DNA of 64,000 bases from Soonwooa buanensis (GCF_900167905.1 NZ_FUYZ01000001.1:124001-188000), one strand, 5' to 3'; positions 1 to 7,932 are shown, numbered from the stretch's first letter. Numbers and translations: made by a program. Notes: generated by a model from the sequence alone, not told the origin.

Positions 1-427
1 GTAACAACAACTGGAACTTTCCTTGGCTATCAAATTGTGTAATCTTAAAACGTCTTTCTCCATTAACTTTTTCTAGTCCAAATGGAATAATCTTCACCAA
101 GTCAGCATCGTAAGTCTGCCAATATAATCTAATCTCATCACCAACACGCGCACGAATTTTATCTGAATGAAACTTCTGAATCTTCGGAGGTAGCGTCGAC
201 TTTATATTTCTTTGAACTGAATTAAATTGGTTGTCGTAAGATTTGCGTCTATCCACATCAATCAAAACTTCGTAAGCTTCCTGAACTTCGCGAAAACGCA
301 ATTCAAAAAACTCATCATTATCATTTTTATCAGGATGATACTTCATCGACAATTTTCGATAAGCCTTTTTAATGTCCTCTGCGGAAGCATCTTCGCTAAC
401 ACCTAAAAAATAATAATAGTTCTTCAT
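1..427 (-). CDS. J-domain (DnaJ-like) protein, 3' part cut by window edge
   Basis: Translating the reverse strand from ATG at 427 gives a J-domain at the N-terminus: it opens [15 protein letters not shown], has the [13 protein letters not shown] helix-loop, and the invariant HPD tripeptide at about residues 31-33. J-domains stimulate the ATPase of Hsp70/DnaK, so this is a cytoplasmic co-chaperone. After residue 75 the sequence does not look like the Gly/Phe and zinc-finger regions of full DnaJ, so it is a J-domain protein of another class. The region after the J-domain is unassigned. The C-terminus lies outside the window. The J-domain call is firm; the client is unknown. Confidence 0.85.
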   Translation of the reverse strand, partial: MKNYYYFLGVSEDASAEDIKKAYRKLSMKYHPDKNDNDEFFELRFREVQEAYEVLIDVDRRKSYDNQFNSVQRNIKSTLPPKIQKFHSDKIRARVGDEIRLYWQTYDADLVKIIPFGLEKVNGERRFKITQFDSQGKFQLLL

Positions 428-502
428 TTTAATTCTAGTACAAAAATAAAAAAACGAAGAGAGATTTCCCTTCGTTTCTAGATATTTTTAATTTTTGTAA
501 TG

Positions 503-904
503 TTACTTCAAAGAATGAAGTCCCACCATATTTCCTTCTGTATCGGTAATCAAAGACATAAATCCGAATTCACCGATTCCCATTTTTGGTTTAAAAACTT
601 TTCCTCCTGCAGCTTCTACTCTACTTTCTTCCATACTGCAATCTTAACAAGTAAAATATACAATTGTGCTATTTCCGCCGCTTGGCACGCCTTGCATTTG
701 GACTAAAGCGCCAGAACAACCAGGAAGCAACTCATCGTTATCGCCTTCCATTGGGAAGCCAACCATATTCATACTTTCGTCTGTAGGATCTGTCATTTGC
801 ATCATTTTCTTTTGCAAAATTTCCTCATAAAATTTTTGAGCTCTGCTCATATCTTGAACATAAATCTCGAACCAGCATACTGGATTTGTTTTTATAATTT
901 CCAT
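503..904 (-). pseudogene. VOC/glyoxalase-like protein broken by an in-frame TAA
   Basis: The reading frame from ATG at 904 encodes a VOC-superfamily (glyoxalase/bleomycin-resistance fold) protein but meets TAA at 644-646 after YFTC. The same frame continues past the stop for 46 more codons (DCSMEESRVEAAGGKVF and onward) to a natural TAA at 503-505, giving the expected VOC C-terminal strand GFMSLITDTEGNMVGLHSL. A single change, GAA to TAA, explains this. The product would be about 133 residues if intact and 86 if terminated. The gene lies 8 bp downstream of another VOC gene in the same direction. It may be a true nonsense mutation or a base-calling error. Confidence 0.8.
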
Positions 905-912
905 ATTAAAAT

Positions 913-1344
913 TTATTTTAGGTTTTCGTCATTATAATTTATCATCCAACCGATTCCGAATTTATCTTGGAAACATCCAAAATAATCGCCCCAGAATTGG
1001 TCTTCCAATGGCATTTCTATTGTTCCGCCAGCTGAAAGTCCTTTGAAAAGGCGATCTGCATCTTCTCGAGAATCTGGGAAAATAGAAATATAATTGTTAT
1101 TTCCCTTCGCTAACGTTTGTCCGAATTCTGGAATAATATCCGAACCCATCAAAAGGTCGCCACCAATCGGCAACGCAATGTGCATCACACGTTTTTTAGA
1201 ATCTTCTGATAAATTTTCTGTTCCTGGAGCGTTTCCCATTCTGTGAATTTCACCTGCGAACTCTCCTCCGAAAACTGATTTATAAAAATTGAATGCTTCT
1301 TCAGCTTGACCATCAAAATTGAGGTATGAATTTAATTTTGGCAT
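913..1344 (-). CDS. VOC family protein, PhnB-like
   Basis: 143 residues. It starts with the PhnB-like pattern LNSYLNFDGQAEEAFNFYKS and contains the motif FGGEF at about residue 25. The C-terminal half ends QFWGDYFGCFQDKFGIGWM, as in the glyoxalase-like '3-demethylubiquinone methyltransferase' subfamily of the VOC fold. Such proteins are dimeric or pseudo-dimeric beta-alpha-beta-beta-beta folds; their substrates are usually unknown, and the methyltransferase name is historic. It heads the pair with the broken VOC gene 8 bp downstream. Its upstream region is almost wholly a 7-bp periodic repeat. Cytoplasmic; the exact role cannot be deduced. Confidence 0.8.
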   Translation of the reverse strand: MPKLNSYLNFDGQAEEAFNFYKSVFGGEFAGEIHRMGNAPGTENLSEDSKKRVMHIALPIGGDLLMGSDIIPEFGQTLAKGNNNYISIFPDSREDADRLFKGLSAGGTIEMPLEDQFWGDYFGCFQDKFGIGWMINYNDENLK

Positions 1345-1385
1345 AATTGATTTTGTTTTTGGTGTTTTGTTTTTTTGTTTCTTTT

Positions 1386-1525
1386 GTTTTTTGTTGAAAG
1401 TTTGAGGTTTAAAGTTAAAATCTTGGTTCTTTCTCCTTTTTACTTGTCTCTTTTTTCTTTTTCCTTGGTTCTTGATTCTTGGCTCTCGAATCTAACTTCT
1501 AATTTCTAACTTCTAATACCTAATA
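1386..1525. repeat. Degenerate 7-bp periodic tract (about 20 heptads)
   Basis: Twenty consecutive 7-bp blocks stay in register from 1386 to 1525. On the plus strand the right half has blocks such as TCTAACT and TCTAATT, the middle TCTTGGT and TCTTTTT, and the left half GTTTGAG and GTTTAAA. The conserved positions drift gradually while the period does not slip. The tract fills most of the gap between the DinB-like gene and the PhnB-like gene and supplies the last codons and the TAG stop of the DinB-like gene. Similar tracts occur at 3835, 10381 and 39462. Confidence 0.8.
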
Positions 1526-2037
1526 TTTTCATCAACATCGTACTTCATTCCTTCGTAGCCAAGAAGTTTTCGCATTAATCCCATTTGTCCGCAGAGATAA
1601 TCTTCTCTACCGATGCACATTCCGATGAAATTGAGTTTGTTTTCTGTGATGAACGGTATTTTCATTCCGATTTCAAAAATTTCGTCTAATTCTTCGTCTG
1701 AAGCCTCTAGCAATTTATTGTACAACAAAGGCGAAATATGATGGAAATTCTTTTTTAATTCTTCTAATGTTGGGTATTTTGCTTCTGGATTCAAAGCTTT
1801 TCCTTGAAAAAACAAATCGCTGTTCGGATCTTCTTCTCTAATTCCAAGAACCCAAGCGGTGCTGTATCTCATGTTTACGAAATTACCTGCCATCCAAATA
1901 AAATGGTTTGTTTTATCATCGATTCTCTTCAAAGCATCTTCTTCAGAAATTCCGTCTAGAAGATTCAAAAAACTTTGAGAATGCATTCTGTAAGCAGGAA
2001 TAATGATATCTAATTTTCTTGATTTTGGTGTATCCAT
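1513..2037 (-). CDS. DinB-fold protein lacking the metal-binding histidines
   Basis: 174 residues with the four-helix DinB/YfiT layout: helix around TNHFIWMAGNFVNMRY (43-58) and the C-terminal REDYLCGQMGLMRKLLG (144-160). DinB proteins normally bind a divalent metal through one His in a GH pair and two in HExxH; many are bacillithiol- or other thiol-dependent transferases. Here the GH pair reads G51-N52, and H144 and H148 are replaced by Arg and Leu. The fold call is good but metal-dependent catalysis is doubtful. Its stop codon lies within the heptad repeat tract. It is 4 bp downstream of the SRPBCC gene, so probably co-transcribed. Confidence 0.78.
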   Translation of the reverse strand: MDTPKSRKLDIIIPAYRMHSQSFLNLLDGISEEDALKRIDDKTNHFIWMAGNFVNMRYSTAWVLGIREEDPNSDLFFQGKALNPEAKYPTLEELKKNFHHISPLLYNKLLEASDEELDEIFEIGMKIPFITENKLNFIGMCIGREDYLCGQMGLMRKLLGYEGMKYDVDENIRY

Positions 2038-2041
2038 AATT

Positions 2042-2482
2042 TTATTTTTCTGATAGTTCTTTTACTTTATTTAAGCCTTTTTCAAAACCTTGATTCATAA
2101 AATCTACATAATCTTCACTGGTTTGGGTTTCAACATTTAGTTGAGTTTTACCGTTATTTTCAATCAACTCATATCGCTCTGTAATTCCTGCCCAATCTTT
2201 AACTTCATCAGATTTAGTATCAATAATTCCGTCCTTTATCATTCCAAGATGAACGAAATTCACCAATTCATTTTCTTGTAATTCTTTGATAGAGCTATAC
2301 ATTCCGTTACCGCTATTCATATCAACAAATCTTGTTTCGCCACCAACTTTCCAATCTGTTTTAAACGACGACGTTGGCGAGAAGAAAGTTGTCCATTGGT
2401 TGTAGGTTTCGGGATTCCAAAGGACATCCCAAACTTTTTCTTTTGGCGCATCAATCGTGATACTGTATTTTAAATCTTCCAT
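2042..2482 (-). CDS. SRPBCC (AHSA1/START-like) domain protein
   Basis: 146 residues. The N-terminus YSITIDAPKEKVWDVLWNPE is the classic beta1-alpha1 opening of the SRPBCC/AHSA1 helix-grip fold, followed by TFFSPTSSFKTDWKVGG and a late GITERYELIENNGKTQL strand pair. Single-domain members bind hydrophobic ligands in a central cavity; functions vary and cannot be read from sequence. The gene sits between DoxX (18 bp upstream) and the DinB-like gene (4 bp downstream), all on the minus strand, so one transcript is likely. A second SRPBCC gene is at 4819-5235. Confidence 0.82.
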   Translation of the reverse strand: MEDLKYSITIDAPKEKVWDVLWNPETYNQWTTFFSPTSSFKTDWKVGGETRFVDMNSGNGMYSSIKELQENELVNFVHLGMIKDGIIDTKSDEVKDWAGITERYELIENNGKTQLNVETQTSEDYVDFMNQGFEKGLNKVKELSEK

Positions 2483-2500
2483 AATTTTTTGTTTTAAAAA

Positions 2501-2872
2501 TTAACTTAAAAGATATTTTATCTTTTCTTTATTATCAATTAAAATCCAAATTTCTATCAAGAAAAGAATCCCAGAAATCACCAAACCTTCAGGCATGAAT
2601 GTAGCGTTGTGTGCGAGAATGCCGATTAAAACAGGAAAAATCATCAATGCGCCCAAAGTTCTTGTTCTTGGAAATAAGATGAGAATTCCCGAAATCAATT
2701 CAATAAAACCTGTTAGTGGAATAATCCATTTTACAGTACCTATTGCCTCTCCTACTTTTTGTAATTCTGCGCTCATTGGCGGAATTGGCATGTAATGCAA
2801 AAATTTATCAAGTCCCGCATTTATAAACATTAATGCAAACAGGACGAATACAATTGTTTTAAAGATTTTCAT
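2501..2872 (-). CDS. DoxX family membrane protein
   Basis: 123 residues with four predicted membrane helices: about 4-24, 47-67 (IIPLTGFIELISGILIL), 72-92 and 97-117. The pattern NAGLDKFLHYMP near residue 19 and the second-helix PLTGFIELISG are typical of DoxX/DoxD-like proteins. These small inner-membrane proteins are often co-encoded with redox or thiol-stress genes, but most members lack a proven reaction. The short gaps to the DinB gene (12 bp) and the SRPBCC gene (18 bp) suggest an operon. The family call is reliable; function is open. Confidence 0.85.
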   Translation of the reverse strand: MKIFKTIVFVLFALMFINAGLDKFLHYMPIPPMSAELQKVGEAIGTVKWIIPLTGFIELISGILILFPRTRTLGALMIFPVLIGILAHNATFMPEGLVISGILFLIEIWILIDNKEKIKYLLS

Positions 2873-2884
2873 TATTCTATTTTT

Positions 2885-3340
2885 TTATTTTATTGCGCCC
2901 TCCTTCCCTAATAATCGGCGTAAAGTTCCTATTTGTCCGCTATGATAAATTTCGTGAAGCATTAATCCAGCAAGATCTTGGATACTTGCATGATTGCTAT
3001 TTTCAGGTTTTGCCACAACTCGTTGCAACTCATTTTGAGAATCTTTATAATAGGAACGTAAAGTTTCAAAACCAATGAATTTATCTTTATGTTCTAATGG
3101 CTTCTCTCCTCTGTTATAAAAGAAAAAATCTTTGTCTTCCCATACGGCATTACCTCCCAAAACTTTAATCAAAGAATTTCTAATAAAAATAAGATGACCA
3201 AGAACCCAATTCGCGCAGTTCACATTTCCGTTGGGAAAAATTAAAGCTTCTTCATTACTGACTTCCTCAAGATTTTTATTTAGAACATTATCATTAAAAG
3301 CAAGTTGAATTTTTAAAAATTCTAGTGCTGTATTTTCCAT
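2885..3340 (-). CDS. DinB family protein with intact metal triad
   Basis: 151 residues, a DinB/DfrA four-helix bundle. All three expected metal-ligand histidines are visible: H49 in WVLGHLIF, and H129 and H133 in LHEIYHSGQIGTLRRLLG. This contrasts with the neighbouring DinB-like protein at 1513-2037, which has lost them. Characterised relatives use a bound metal in thiol-transfer or hydrolase-type reactions; the substrate here is unknown. It appears to be the first gene of the minus-strand run DinB, DoxX, SRPBCC, DinB-like. Confidence 0.85.
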   Translation of the reverse strand: MENTALEFLKIQLAFNDNVLNKNLEEVSNEEALIFPNGNVNCANWVLGHLIFIRNSLIKVLGGNAVWEDKDFFFYNRGEKPLEHKDKFIGFETLRSYYKDSQNELQRVVAKPENSNHASIQDLAGLMLHEIYHSGQIGTLRRLLGKEGAIK

Positions 3341-3423
3341 GTTTAATCTTTTGAATAAAATTATGTCTTCTCAAATCAAAATCACTTTTCCTATGACAAG
3401 ATTTTTAGCGTTAAAAAAAAATA

Positions 3424-3831
3424 TTACTGCGGAAACTTTGATGGATCTGAAAAAACTACATTCCAACCATGTCCGTTGATATCCCAAAACGAGTTTTGAT
3501 ACATCCAACCATGATCCTGAGCTTCTTCATGTTGATGCGCGCCGTTAGCAAGTGCGGCATTTACGACTTTATCCACTTCTTCGCGACTGTTAAGACTAAT
3601 TGCGACCAAAACTTGGGTTGTATCACCCTTGGGAACTGGTCTTTCGGAAAATGTTTCGAAAAACTCTTCGGTTAAAAACATAACATTAATAAGTTCTTCT
3701 TTAAGAATCACACAAACCGCCTTTTCATCAGTTACGTGAGGATTAATTTCAAAGCCTAAAGCTTTCCAAAAAGCCTTTGTTTTCTCAACATCTTTTATTG
3801 GGAGATTGATGTAAATTTCGTTGATATTCAT
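3424..3831 (-). CDS. VOC family glyoxalase-like protein
   Basis: 135 residues. It opens NEIYINLPIKDVEKTKAFWKAL, the first beta-alpha unit of a VOC module, and ends SFWDINGHGWNVVFSDPSKFPQ, the usual terminal strand with an acidic/His metal-site region. Members include glyoxalase I and fosfomycin or bleomycin resistance proteins; this short form is close to uncharacterised 'VOC family' proteins. Its start is only 3 bp from a 98-bp tract of 7-bp repeats, so repeat copy number could affect its expression (inference). Confidence 0.8.
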   Translation of the reverse strand: MNINEIYINLPIKDVEKTKAFWKALGFEINPHVTDEKAVCVILKEELINVMFLTEEFFETFSERPVPKGDTTQVLVAISLNSREEVDKVVNAALANGAHQHEEAQDHGWMYQNSFWDINGHGWNVVFSDPSKFPQ

Positions 3832-3834
3832 AAT

Positions 3835-3932
3835 GTGATATTGTGATTAGTGATTAGTGGTTAGTGGTTAGTGGTTAGTGGTTAGTGAAAATAATTCATA
3901 ATTCATAATTCATAATTCATAATTCATAATTC
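3835..3932. repeat. Two abutting 7-bp tandem arrays, GTGGTTA and TAATTCA
   Basis: From 3843 there are six copies of GTGRTTA (two GTGATTA, four GTGGTTA), one transition block GTGAAAA, and six exact TAATTCA copies to about 3933. All are in one 7-bp register. An imperfect block precedes them at 3835. The array lies in the 5' region of the VOC gene whose ATG is at 3831 and behind the stop of the double-VOC gene at 3943. This is the least degenerate of the heptad tracts in the window. Confidence 0.92.
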
Positions 3933-3942
3933 AAAAATATTT

Positions 3943-4797
3943 TCAAGAATTATAAGCTGTTTCCAAATCAGCAACGATAATCTTCTTCATCTTTAGCATC
4001 GCTTCAACTACTTTTTGCGCTTTTTCATGATTAGGATCGCTCATCAATTCAATCAATCGATGTGGCACAATTTGCCAGCTTACACCATATTTATCTTTCA
4101 ACCAACCGCATTGACTTTCTTGACCACCATTTTCTGTAAAAGCATTCCAATATTTATCGGTTTCTGTTTGGTCATTCGTCATAACGACCATAGAAACGCC
4201 TTCGGTGAAATTGAAGTCATGCGTCGTGCCACCATCCATCGCATACAAAGCATAATTGTCGATTGTAAATTGCGCATGTGCCACCATTCCTGCTAAATCT
4301 CCAGAATTTTGAGGATGTTCCATTATTCCATTGATTTCAGAATTTGGAAAATTTGATACATAAAAATTCATTGCTTCGCGACATTTCCCATTATTTTGTT
4401 GAATAAACATAAAGGTTGGGATATACTTTTGTTCCATTTTATCACCTTTGTAGAACTGCCAACTTACACCGAATTTATCGTTAATCCACGCATATTTTTC
4501 ACTCCACGGATAAGAATTTAATTCCATTAAAACCTTACCATCAGACGATAATTTATTGTAGTAATTCTCGACTTCTTCGTCCGTTTCGCACATCACCATA
4601 ATCGAAATACTAGGATTTGGCTGAAACATCGGTCCACCATTTAATAACATTAATTTTTGACCATTTAAATCAACATTAACAACCATTGGCGAATCTACAC
4701 TAACATGCGAATTTGGAAAAACTTCTGCATATATTTTTGCTGCTTCACTTGCATTGCCGTTGAACCAAAAACAAGGAAAAATATTTGGATTAGTCAT
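3943..4797 (-). CDS. Two-domain VOC (PhnB-like) protein
   Basis: 284 residues made of two PhnB-like VOC modules in tandem. The first runs from about 3 to 125 (NIFPCFWFNGNASEAAKIY ... WINDKFGVSWQFYKGD). The second runs from about 128 to 260 (IPTFMFIQQNNGKCREAMNFY ... WLKDKYGVSWQIVP). A C-terminal helix follows (SDPNHEKAQKVVEAMLKMKK). The duplicated architecture equals a VOC dimer fused in one chain. The sequence does not identify a substrate. It is 21 bp downstream of the SRPBCC gene, and that gap itself contains a few heptads of the TTTAGAT type. Confidence 0.83.
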   Translation of the reverse strand: MTNPNIFPCFWFNGNASEAAKIYAEVFPNSHVSVDSPMVVNVDLNGQKLMLLNGGPMFQPNPSISIMVMCETDEEVENYYNKLSSDGKVLMELNSYPWSEKYAWINDKFGVSWQFYKGDKMEQKYIPTFMFIQQNNGKCREAMNFYVSNFPNSEINGIMEHPQNSGDLAGMVAHAQFTIDNYALYAMDGGTTHDFNFTEGVSMVVMTNDQTETDKYWNAFTENGGQESQCGWLKDKYGVSWQIVPHRLIELMSDPNHEKAQKVVEAMLKMKKIIVADLETAYNS

Positions 4798-4818
4798 AAG
4801 TTTAGATTTTAGATTTAG

Positions 4819-5235
4819 TTATAGTTTTGTCTCTGCATAATTTTTAAAACTGTTAAGAATCGCCTGCCAGCCTTGCAATTGCATATCTTCTGGATTTTGA
4901 GTTTCTGGATCAAATTTCACCAAGATTTCTGTTTTATTAAGACTCAAAGCTTTAAAATTTGTTTCCACTTCGCGACCGTCTTCCATGTGGTATTTTATTA
5001 ATTCTAAAGGTCTAACATCGTCATAGACGCCTTCAAAATCAAATCCAAAACTTCCATCTTTGGCTTCCATTCTGTTTTTGAATTTTCCACCAACTTTTAA
5101 ATCGTTTTCGGAACTTGGACAAGACCAAGATTCGTGTGCAAAATTCCAATTCACGATATCTTTTGGATCGTTATAAGCTTCCCAAACTTGGTCAACCGGC
5201 TTATTGATTTCTGCTGATATTGTTAGTTTTCCCAT
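4819..5235 (-). CDS. SRPBCC domain protein (AHSA1-like)
   Basis: 138 residues with SRPBCC signatures: LTISAEINKPVDQVWEAYNDPKDIVNWNF at the start, the KVGGKFKNRMEAKDG turn, and a terminal helix LQGWQAILNSFKNYAETKL. The family binds small hydrophobic ligands; no catalytic residues can be assigned. It is the first gene of the second minus-strand group (SRPBCC, double VOC, VOC). The 174 bp between it and the divergent M1 peptidase should hold both promoters. Confidence 0.82.
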   Translation of the reverse strand: MGKLTISAEINKPVDQVWEAYNDPKDIVNWNFAHESWSCPSSENDLKVGGKFKNRMEAKDGSFGFDFEGVYDDVRPLELIKYHMEDGREVETNFKALSLNKTEILVKFDPETQNPEDMQLQGWQAILNSFKNYAETKL

Positions 5236-5409
5236 TTTTAAAAGTTTAATTATTATTTGAAATTATTAAATCAAATTTAGTCTTTTAGAATATTCGATGC
5301 ACTTGTCATAAGACAATTTAATCATCTTTTAACAAAATTTATTAGTGTTAAAAATGAAAAATGATTTGTAACTTTATCCTGTCTTTGGGACAATTTATTT
5401 TTTAAAACT

Positions 5410-7023
5410 ATGAAGAAAGTCACGCTATTATTAAGTTTTGTATCGTTAAGTCTTACTGCTCAAACTTTTACAAAACAAGATACCTTAAAAGGTTCTGATA
5501 CCGAATTCCGAAATTTTTGGGACGTAAAAAAATATGACATTAATCTAGAAGCAAATTTTGAAAATAGAAGTATCGCAGGAACTAACAAAATCTCTTTTGA
5601 AATTACAAAAGATGTAGTTAATCCAACCTTCCAAATCGATTTGCAAAAGCCAATGAAAGTCGCAAAACTTGTTGCTAGCTTCGACAAAAAAGCAAAATAT
5701 CAACAAGAAGACGATTTCATTTTTATTAAAACGAATAGAAAATTTAAGAAAGGTGAAAAGCTAAATTTCGTTGTCACTTTTGAAGGAAATCCTGTTGTTG
5801 CCAAAAAAGCACCTTGGGATGGCGGTTGGGTTTTTGAAAAAGATAAAAACGGAAATCCTTGGATGACTGCTGCCGATGAAGGTATTGGTGCAAGTATCTG
5901 GTTGCCATGTAAGGACATCTGGAGCGACGAACCTGACAATGGTATTAGTTTTAAAATCACTACACCGAAAGATTTAGTTGGCGTTGCCAACGGCCGATTA
6001 GTTGAGACTAAAACACTTGGTAACAAAAAGTCTTATCTGTGGGAAGTCAAAAATCCGATTAACGCTTATTCTATCATTCCGTCGATTGGAAAATACGTCA
6101 ATTTTAAAGAAACTTTTGATGGCGAAAAGGGAAAATTAGACCTTGATTATTGGGTTTTGGATTACAATCTTGACAAAGCTAAAAAGCAATTTGCACAAGT
6201 TAAACCGATGATGAAGTCCTTTGAATATTGGTTTGGCGCTTATCCTTTCTACGAAGATTCTTACAAATTGGTTGAATCGCCGCATCTTGGGATGGAACAT
6301 CAAAGTAACGTCGCTTATGGTAATAAATTTGAAAACGGTTATCTAGGTCGCGATCTTTCGGGCTCTGGTGTTGGACTTAAGTGGGATTTTATCATCATTC
6401 ACGAAACTGGACACGAATGGTTCGCAAACAATATTACGGCAAAAGATCAAGCGGATATGTGGATTCATGAGGCTTTTACAAGTTACTCAGAAACCTTGTA
6501 CACAGAAAGCCTTTTTGGAAAAGAAGATGCCAATAAATATGTGACTGGAACTCGAAAAAATATCCATAATGACACTCCTATTATTGGAACTTATGGCGTT
6601 AGAAATGAAGGCAGCGGCGATATGTATTATAAAGGTGCAAACATGTTACATACGATTCGTCAAGTGATAAATAATGATGAAAAATTTCGTCAAATTTTGA
6701 GAGGACTTAACAAAGATTTTTATCATCAAACAGTTACAGGAAAGCAAGTTGAAGATTATTTTAGTCAAAAATCAGGGATGGATTTATCAACGATTTTTGA
6801 CCAATATTTAAGAACAACTTATATCCCAACTTTGGAATATAAACAAGAAAATAATAAATTAAGTTACCGTTGGACACATACGGTTAAAGATTTTAAAATG
6901 CCTCTAAGATTAGCTTCTGGCGAAATAATTACACCAACGTACAAATGGCAAACCACAGATTTGAAATCGAATAATACCGGGGAATTTAATAACAATTATT
7001 ACATTCTTTATAGTAAGCAATAA
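5410..7023 (+). CDS. Secreted M1 family zinc metallopeptidase (aminopeptidase N-like)
   Basis: 537 residues. A signal peptide (MKKVTLLLSFVSLSLTAQ) precedes an M1 N-terminal beta domain and a catalytic domain. The zinc site is complete: H331-E332-x-x-H335 in HETGHEWFANN, with the third ligand E354 eighteen residues later in WIHEAFTSY. The exopeptidase motif appears as HLGMEHQSN instead of GAMEN. The chain is shorter than E. coli PepN because the large C-terminal helical domain is absent, as in many Bacteroidota M1 enzymes. No T9SS tail is visible, so it is probably periplasmic. Expected role: removing N-terminal residues from peptides. Confidence 0.93.
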   Translation: MKKVTLLLSFVSLSLTAQTFTKQDTLKGSDTEFRNFWDVKKYDINLEANFENRSIAGTNKISFEITKDVVNPTFQIDLQKPMKVAKLVASFDKKAKYQQEDDFIFIKTNRKFKKGEKLNFVVTFEGNPVVAKKAPWDGGWVFEKDKNGNPWMTAADEGIGASIWLPCKDIWSDEPDNGISFKITTPKDLVGVANGRLVETKTLGNKKSYLWEVKNPINAYSIIPSIGKYVNFKETFDGEKGKLDLDYWVLDYNLDKAKKQFAQVKPMMKSFEYWFGAYPFYEDSYKLVESPHLGMEHQSNVAYGNKFENGYLGRDLSGSGVGLKWDFIIIHETGHEWFANNITAKDQADMWIHEAFTSYSETLYTESLFGKEDANKYVTGTRKNIHNDTPIIGTYGVRNEGSGDMYYKGANMLHTIRQVINNDEKFRQILRGLNKDFYHQTVTGKQVEDYFSQKSGMDLSTIFDQYLRTTYIPTLEYKQENNKLSYRWTHTVKDFKMPLRLASGEIITPTYKWQTTDLKSNNTGEFNNNYYILYSKQ

Positions 7024-7163
7024 ATTTTAGGTTTGGTCAAAATCAAACTTTTTAGAAAAAATTAAGCTATCAGAAATGATGGCTTTTTTTGTTGATAAAT
7101 TTTCGAAAAAAATCTTTGTCGCGACATTCATTTTTTTAAATTTACTTTTTAAAACCGAACGTG

Positions 7164-7460
7164 ATGAAAACGATTCTAACTTTTATATTTATAGGAATAG
7201 GCGTAACAATTGCTGCACAAGAAACACCAAAAAAAGATTCTGTAAAGATTTTGGAAGCGAAACCTTTTACTAAATCTCCGAAATTGTCCAATAGTAATCC
7301 TTTTTATAAAAACATAGATTCTGCAAAAGCATCGCAATACAAAATGTTAAATAAGAAACCTAAATCTGAAAATTATTCAAGTTTAAAAAAACAAAAACAA
7401 ATCGAGTTAACAACTCCCAACTTGAACATAAAAGATTTAAAAGAAAAATCCGACAAATAG
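7164..7460 (+). CDS. Short exported protein of unknown function
   Basis: About 98 residues from ATG at 7164; a GTG immediately before it is in frame, but ATG followed by KTILTF gives a cleaner signal peptide. Residues 1-19 look like a signal sequence ending in AAQ. The mature part is lysine-, serine- and asparagine-rich (KSPKLSNSNPFYKNIDSAK) with no recognised domain and is probably mostly unfolded. It ends 13 bp before the HD hydrolase gene, so the two may share a transcript. Not recognised; support is the signal peptide, spacing and codon use. Confidence 0.55.
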   Translation: MKTILTFIFIGIGVTIAAQETPKKDSVKILEAKPFTKSPKLSNSNPFYKNIDSAKASQYKMLNKKPKSENYSSLKKQKQIELTTPNLNIKDLKEKSDK

Positions 7461-7473
7461 TCAAAAATCCCAA

Positions 7474-7932
7474 ATGGCAGATATTCAATTATTATATAAA
7501 GCGATTAAAATCGCACAAAAAGCGCACAAAAAACAAACCGACAAATACGATGCGCCTTATCTAGGACACGTTTTCCGCGTTATGGAAGCAGGAAAAACTA
7601 TCGACGAAAAAATTGTTGGCGCATTACACGACGTTGTGGAAGATCATCCAGAATTTTCGTTCGAATATCTTTTGGAACAAGGATTTCCACAATATATTAT
7701 CGATGCCGTAGAATGCCTTACCAAGCGCGAATCCGAAGATCCAGAACTTAATGAACCTTATGAAGATTTTGTTAAAAGAATAGAGCAAAATCCACTTGCG
7801 GTTAAAGTAAAAATCAATGATCTTAAAGATAATATGGATTTGAGACGTTTCACTCGTCCTATCGAAGCGAAAGATCTAAAACGTCTTAACAAATATTTGA
7901 AAGCTTATCAATATTTAACAAGTACCTATTAA
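7474..7932 (+). CDS. HD-domain phosphohydrolase, small-alarmone-hydrolase-like
   Basis: 152 residues forming a lone HD domain like the hydrolase half of RelA/SpoT. Metal-site positions are visible: H32 (YLGHVFRV), H52-D53 in ALHDVVED, and the later KINDLKDNM asparagine/aspartate pair. The HDxxED pattern is typical of (p)ppGpp pyrophosphohydrolases of the Mesh1/SAH type, which need Mn2+ and return alarmone to GDP or GTP. No synthetase, TGS or ACT domain follows. Its stop overlaps that of the convergent DUF2490 gene in the tetranucleotide TTAA. Family call good; substrate inferred. Confidence 0.78.
   Translation: MADIQLLYKAIKIAQKAHKKQTDKYDAPYLGHVFRVMEAGKTIDEKIVGALHDVVEDHPEFSFEYLLEQGFPQYIIDAVECLTKRESEDPELNEPYEDFVKRIEQNPLAVKVKINDLKDNMDLRRFTRPIEAKDLKRLNKYLKAYQYLTSTY

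Noticed and set aside
644-646. Programmed read-through or selenocysteine at the in-frame stop
   Set aside because: The codon is TAA, not TGA, and no selenocysteine insertion hairpin or known read-through context is seen; mutation or error is simpler.
3835-3932. CRISPR array
   Set aside because: The repeat unit is 7 bp and contiguous; no 20-40 bp repeats with unique spacers and no cas genes are in the window.
5460-5687. Minus-strand frames within the M1 peptidase gene
   Set aside because: They lie wholly inside a confident gene and have no domain or start signals.
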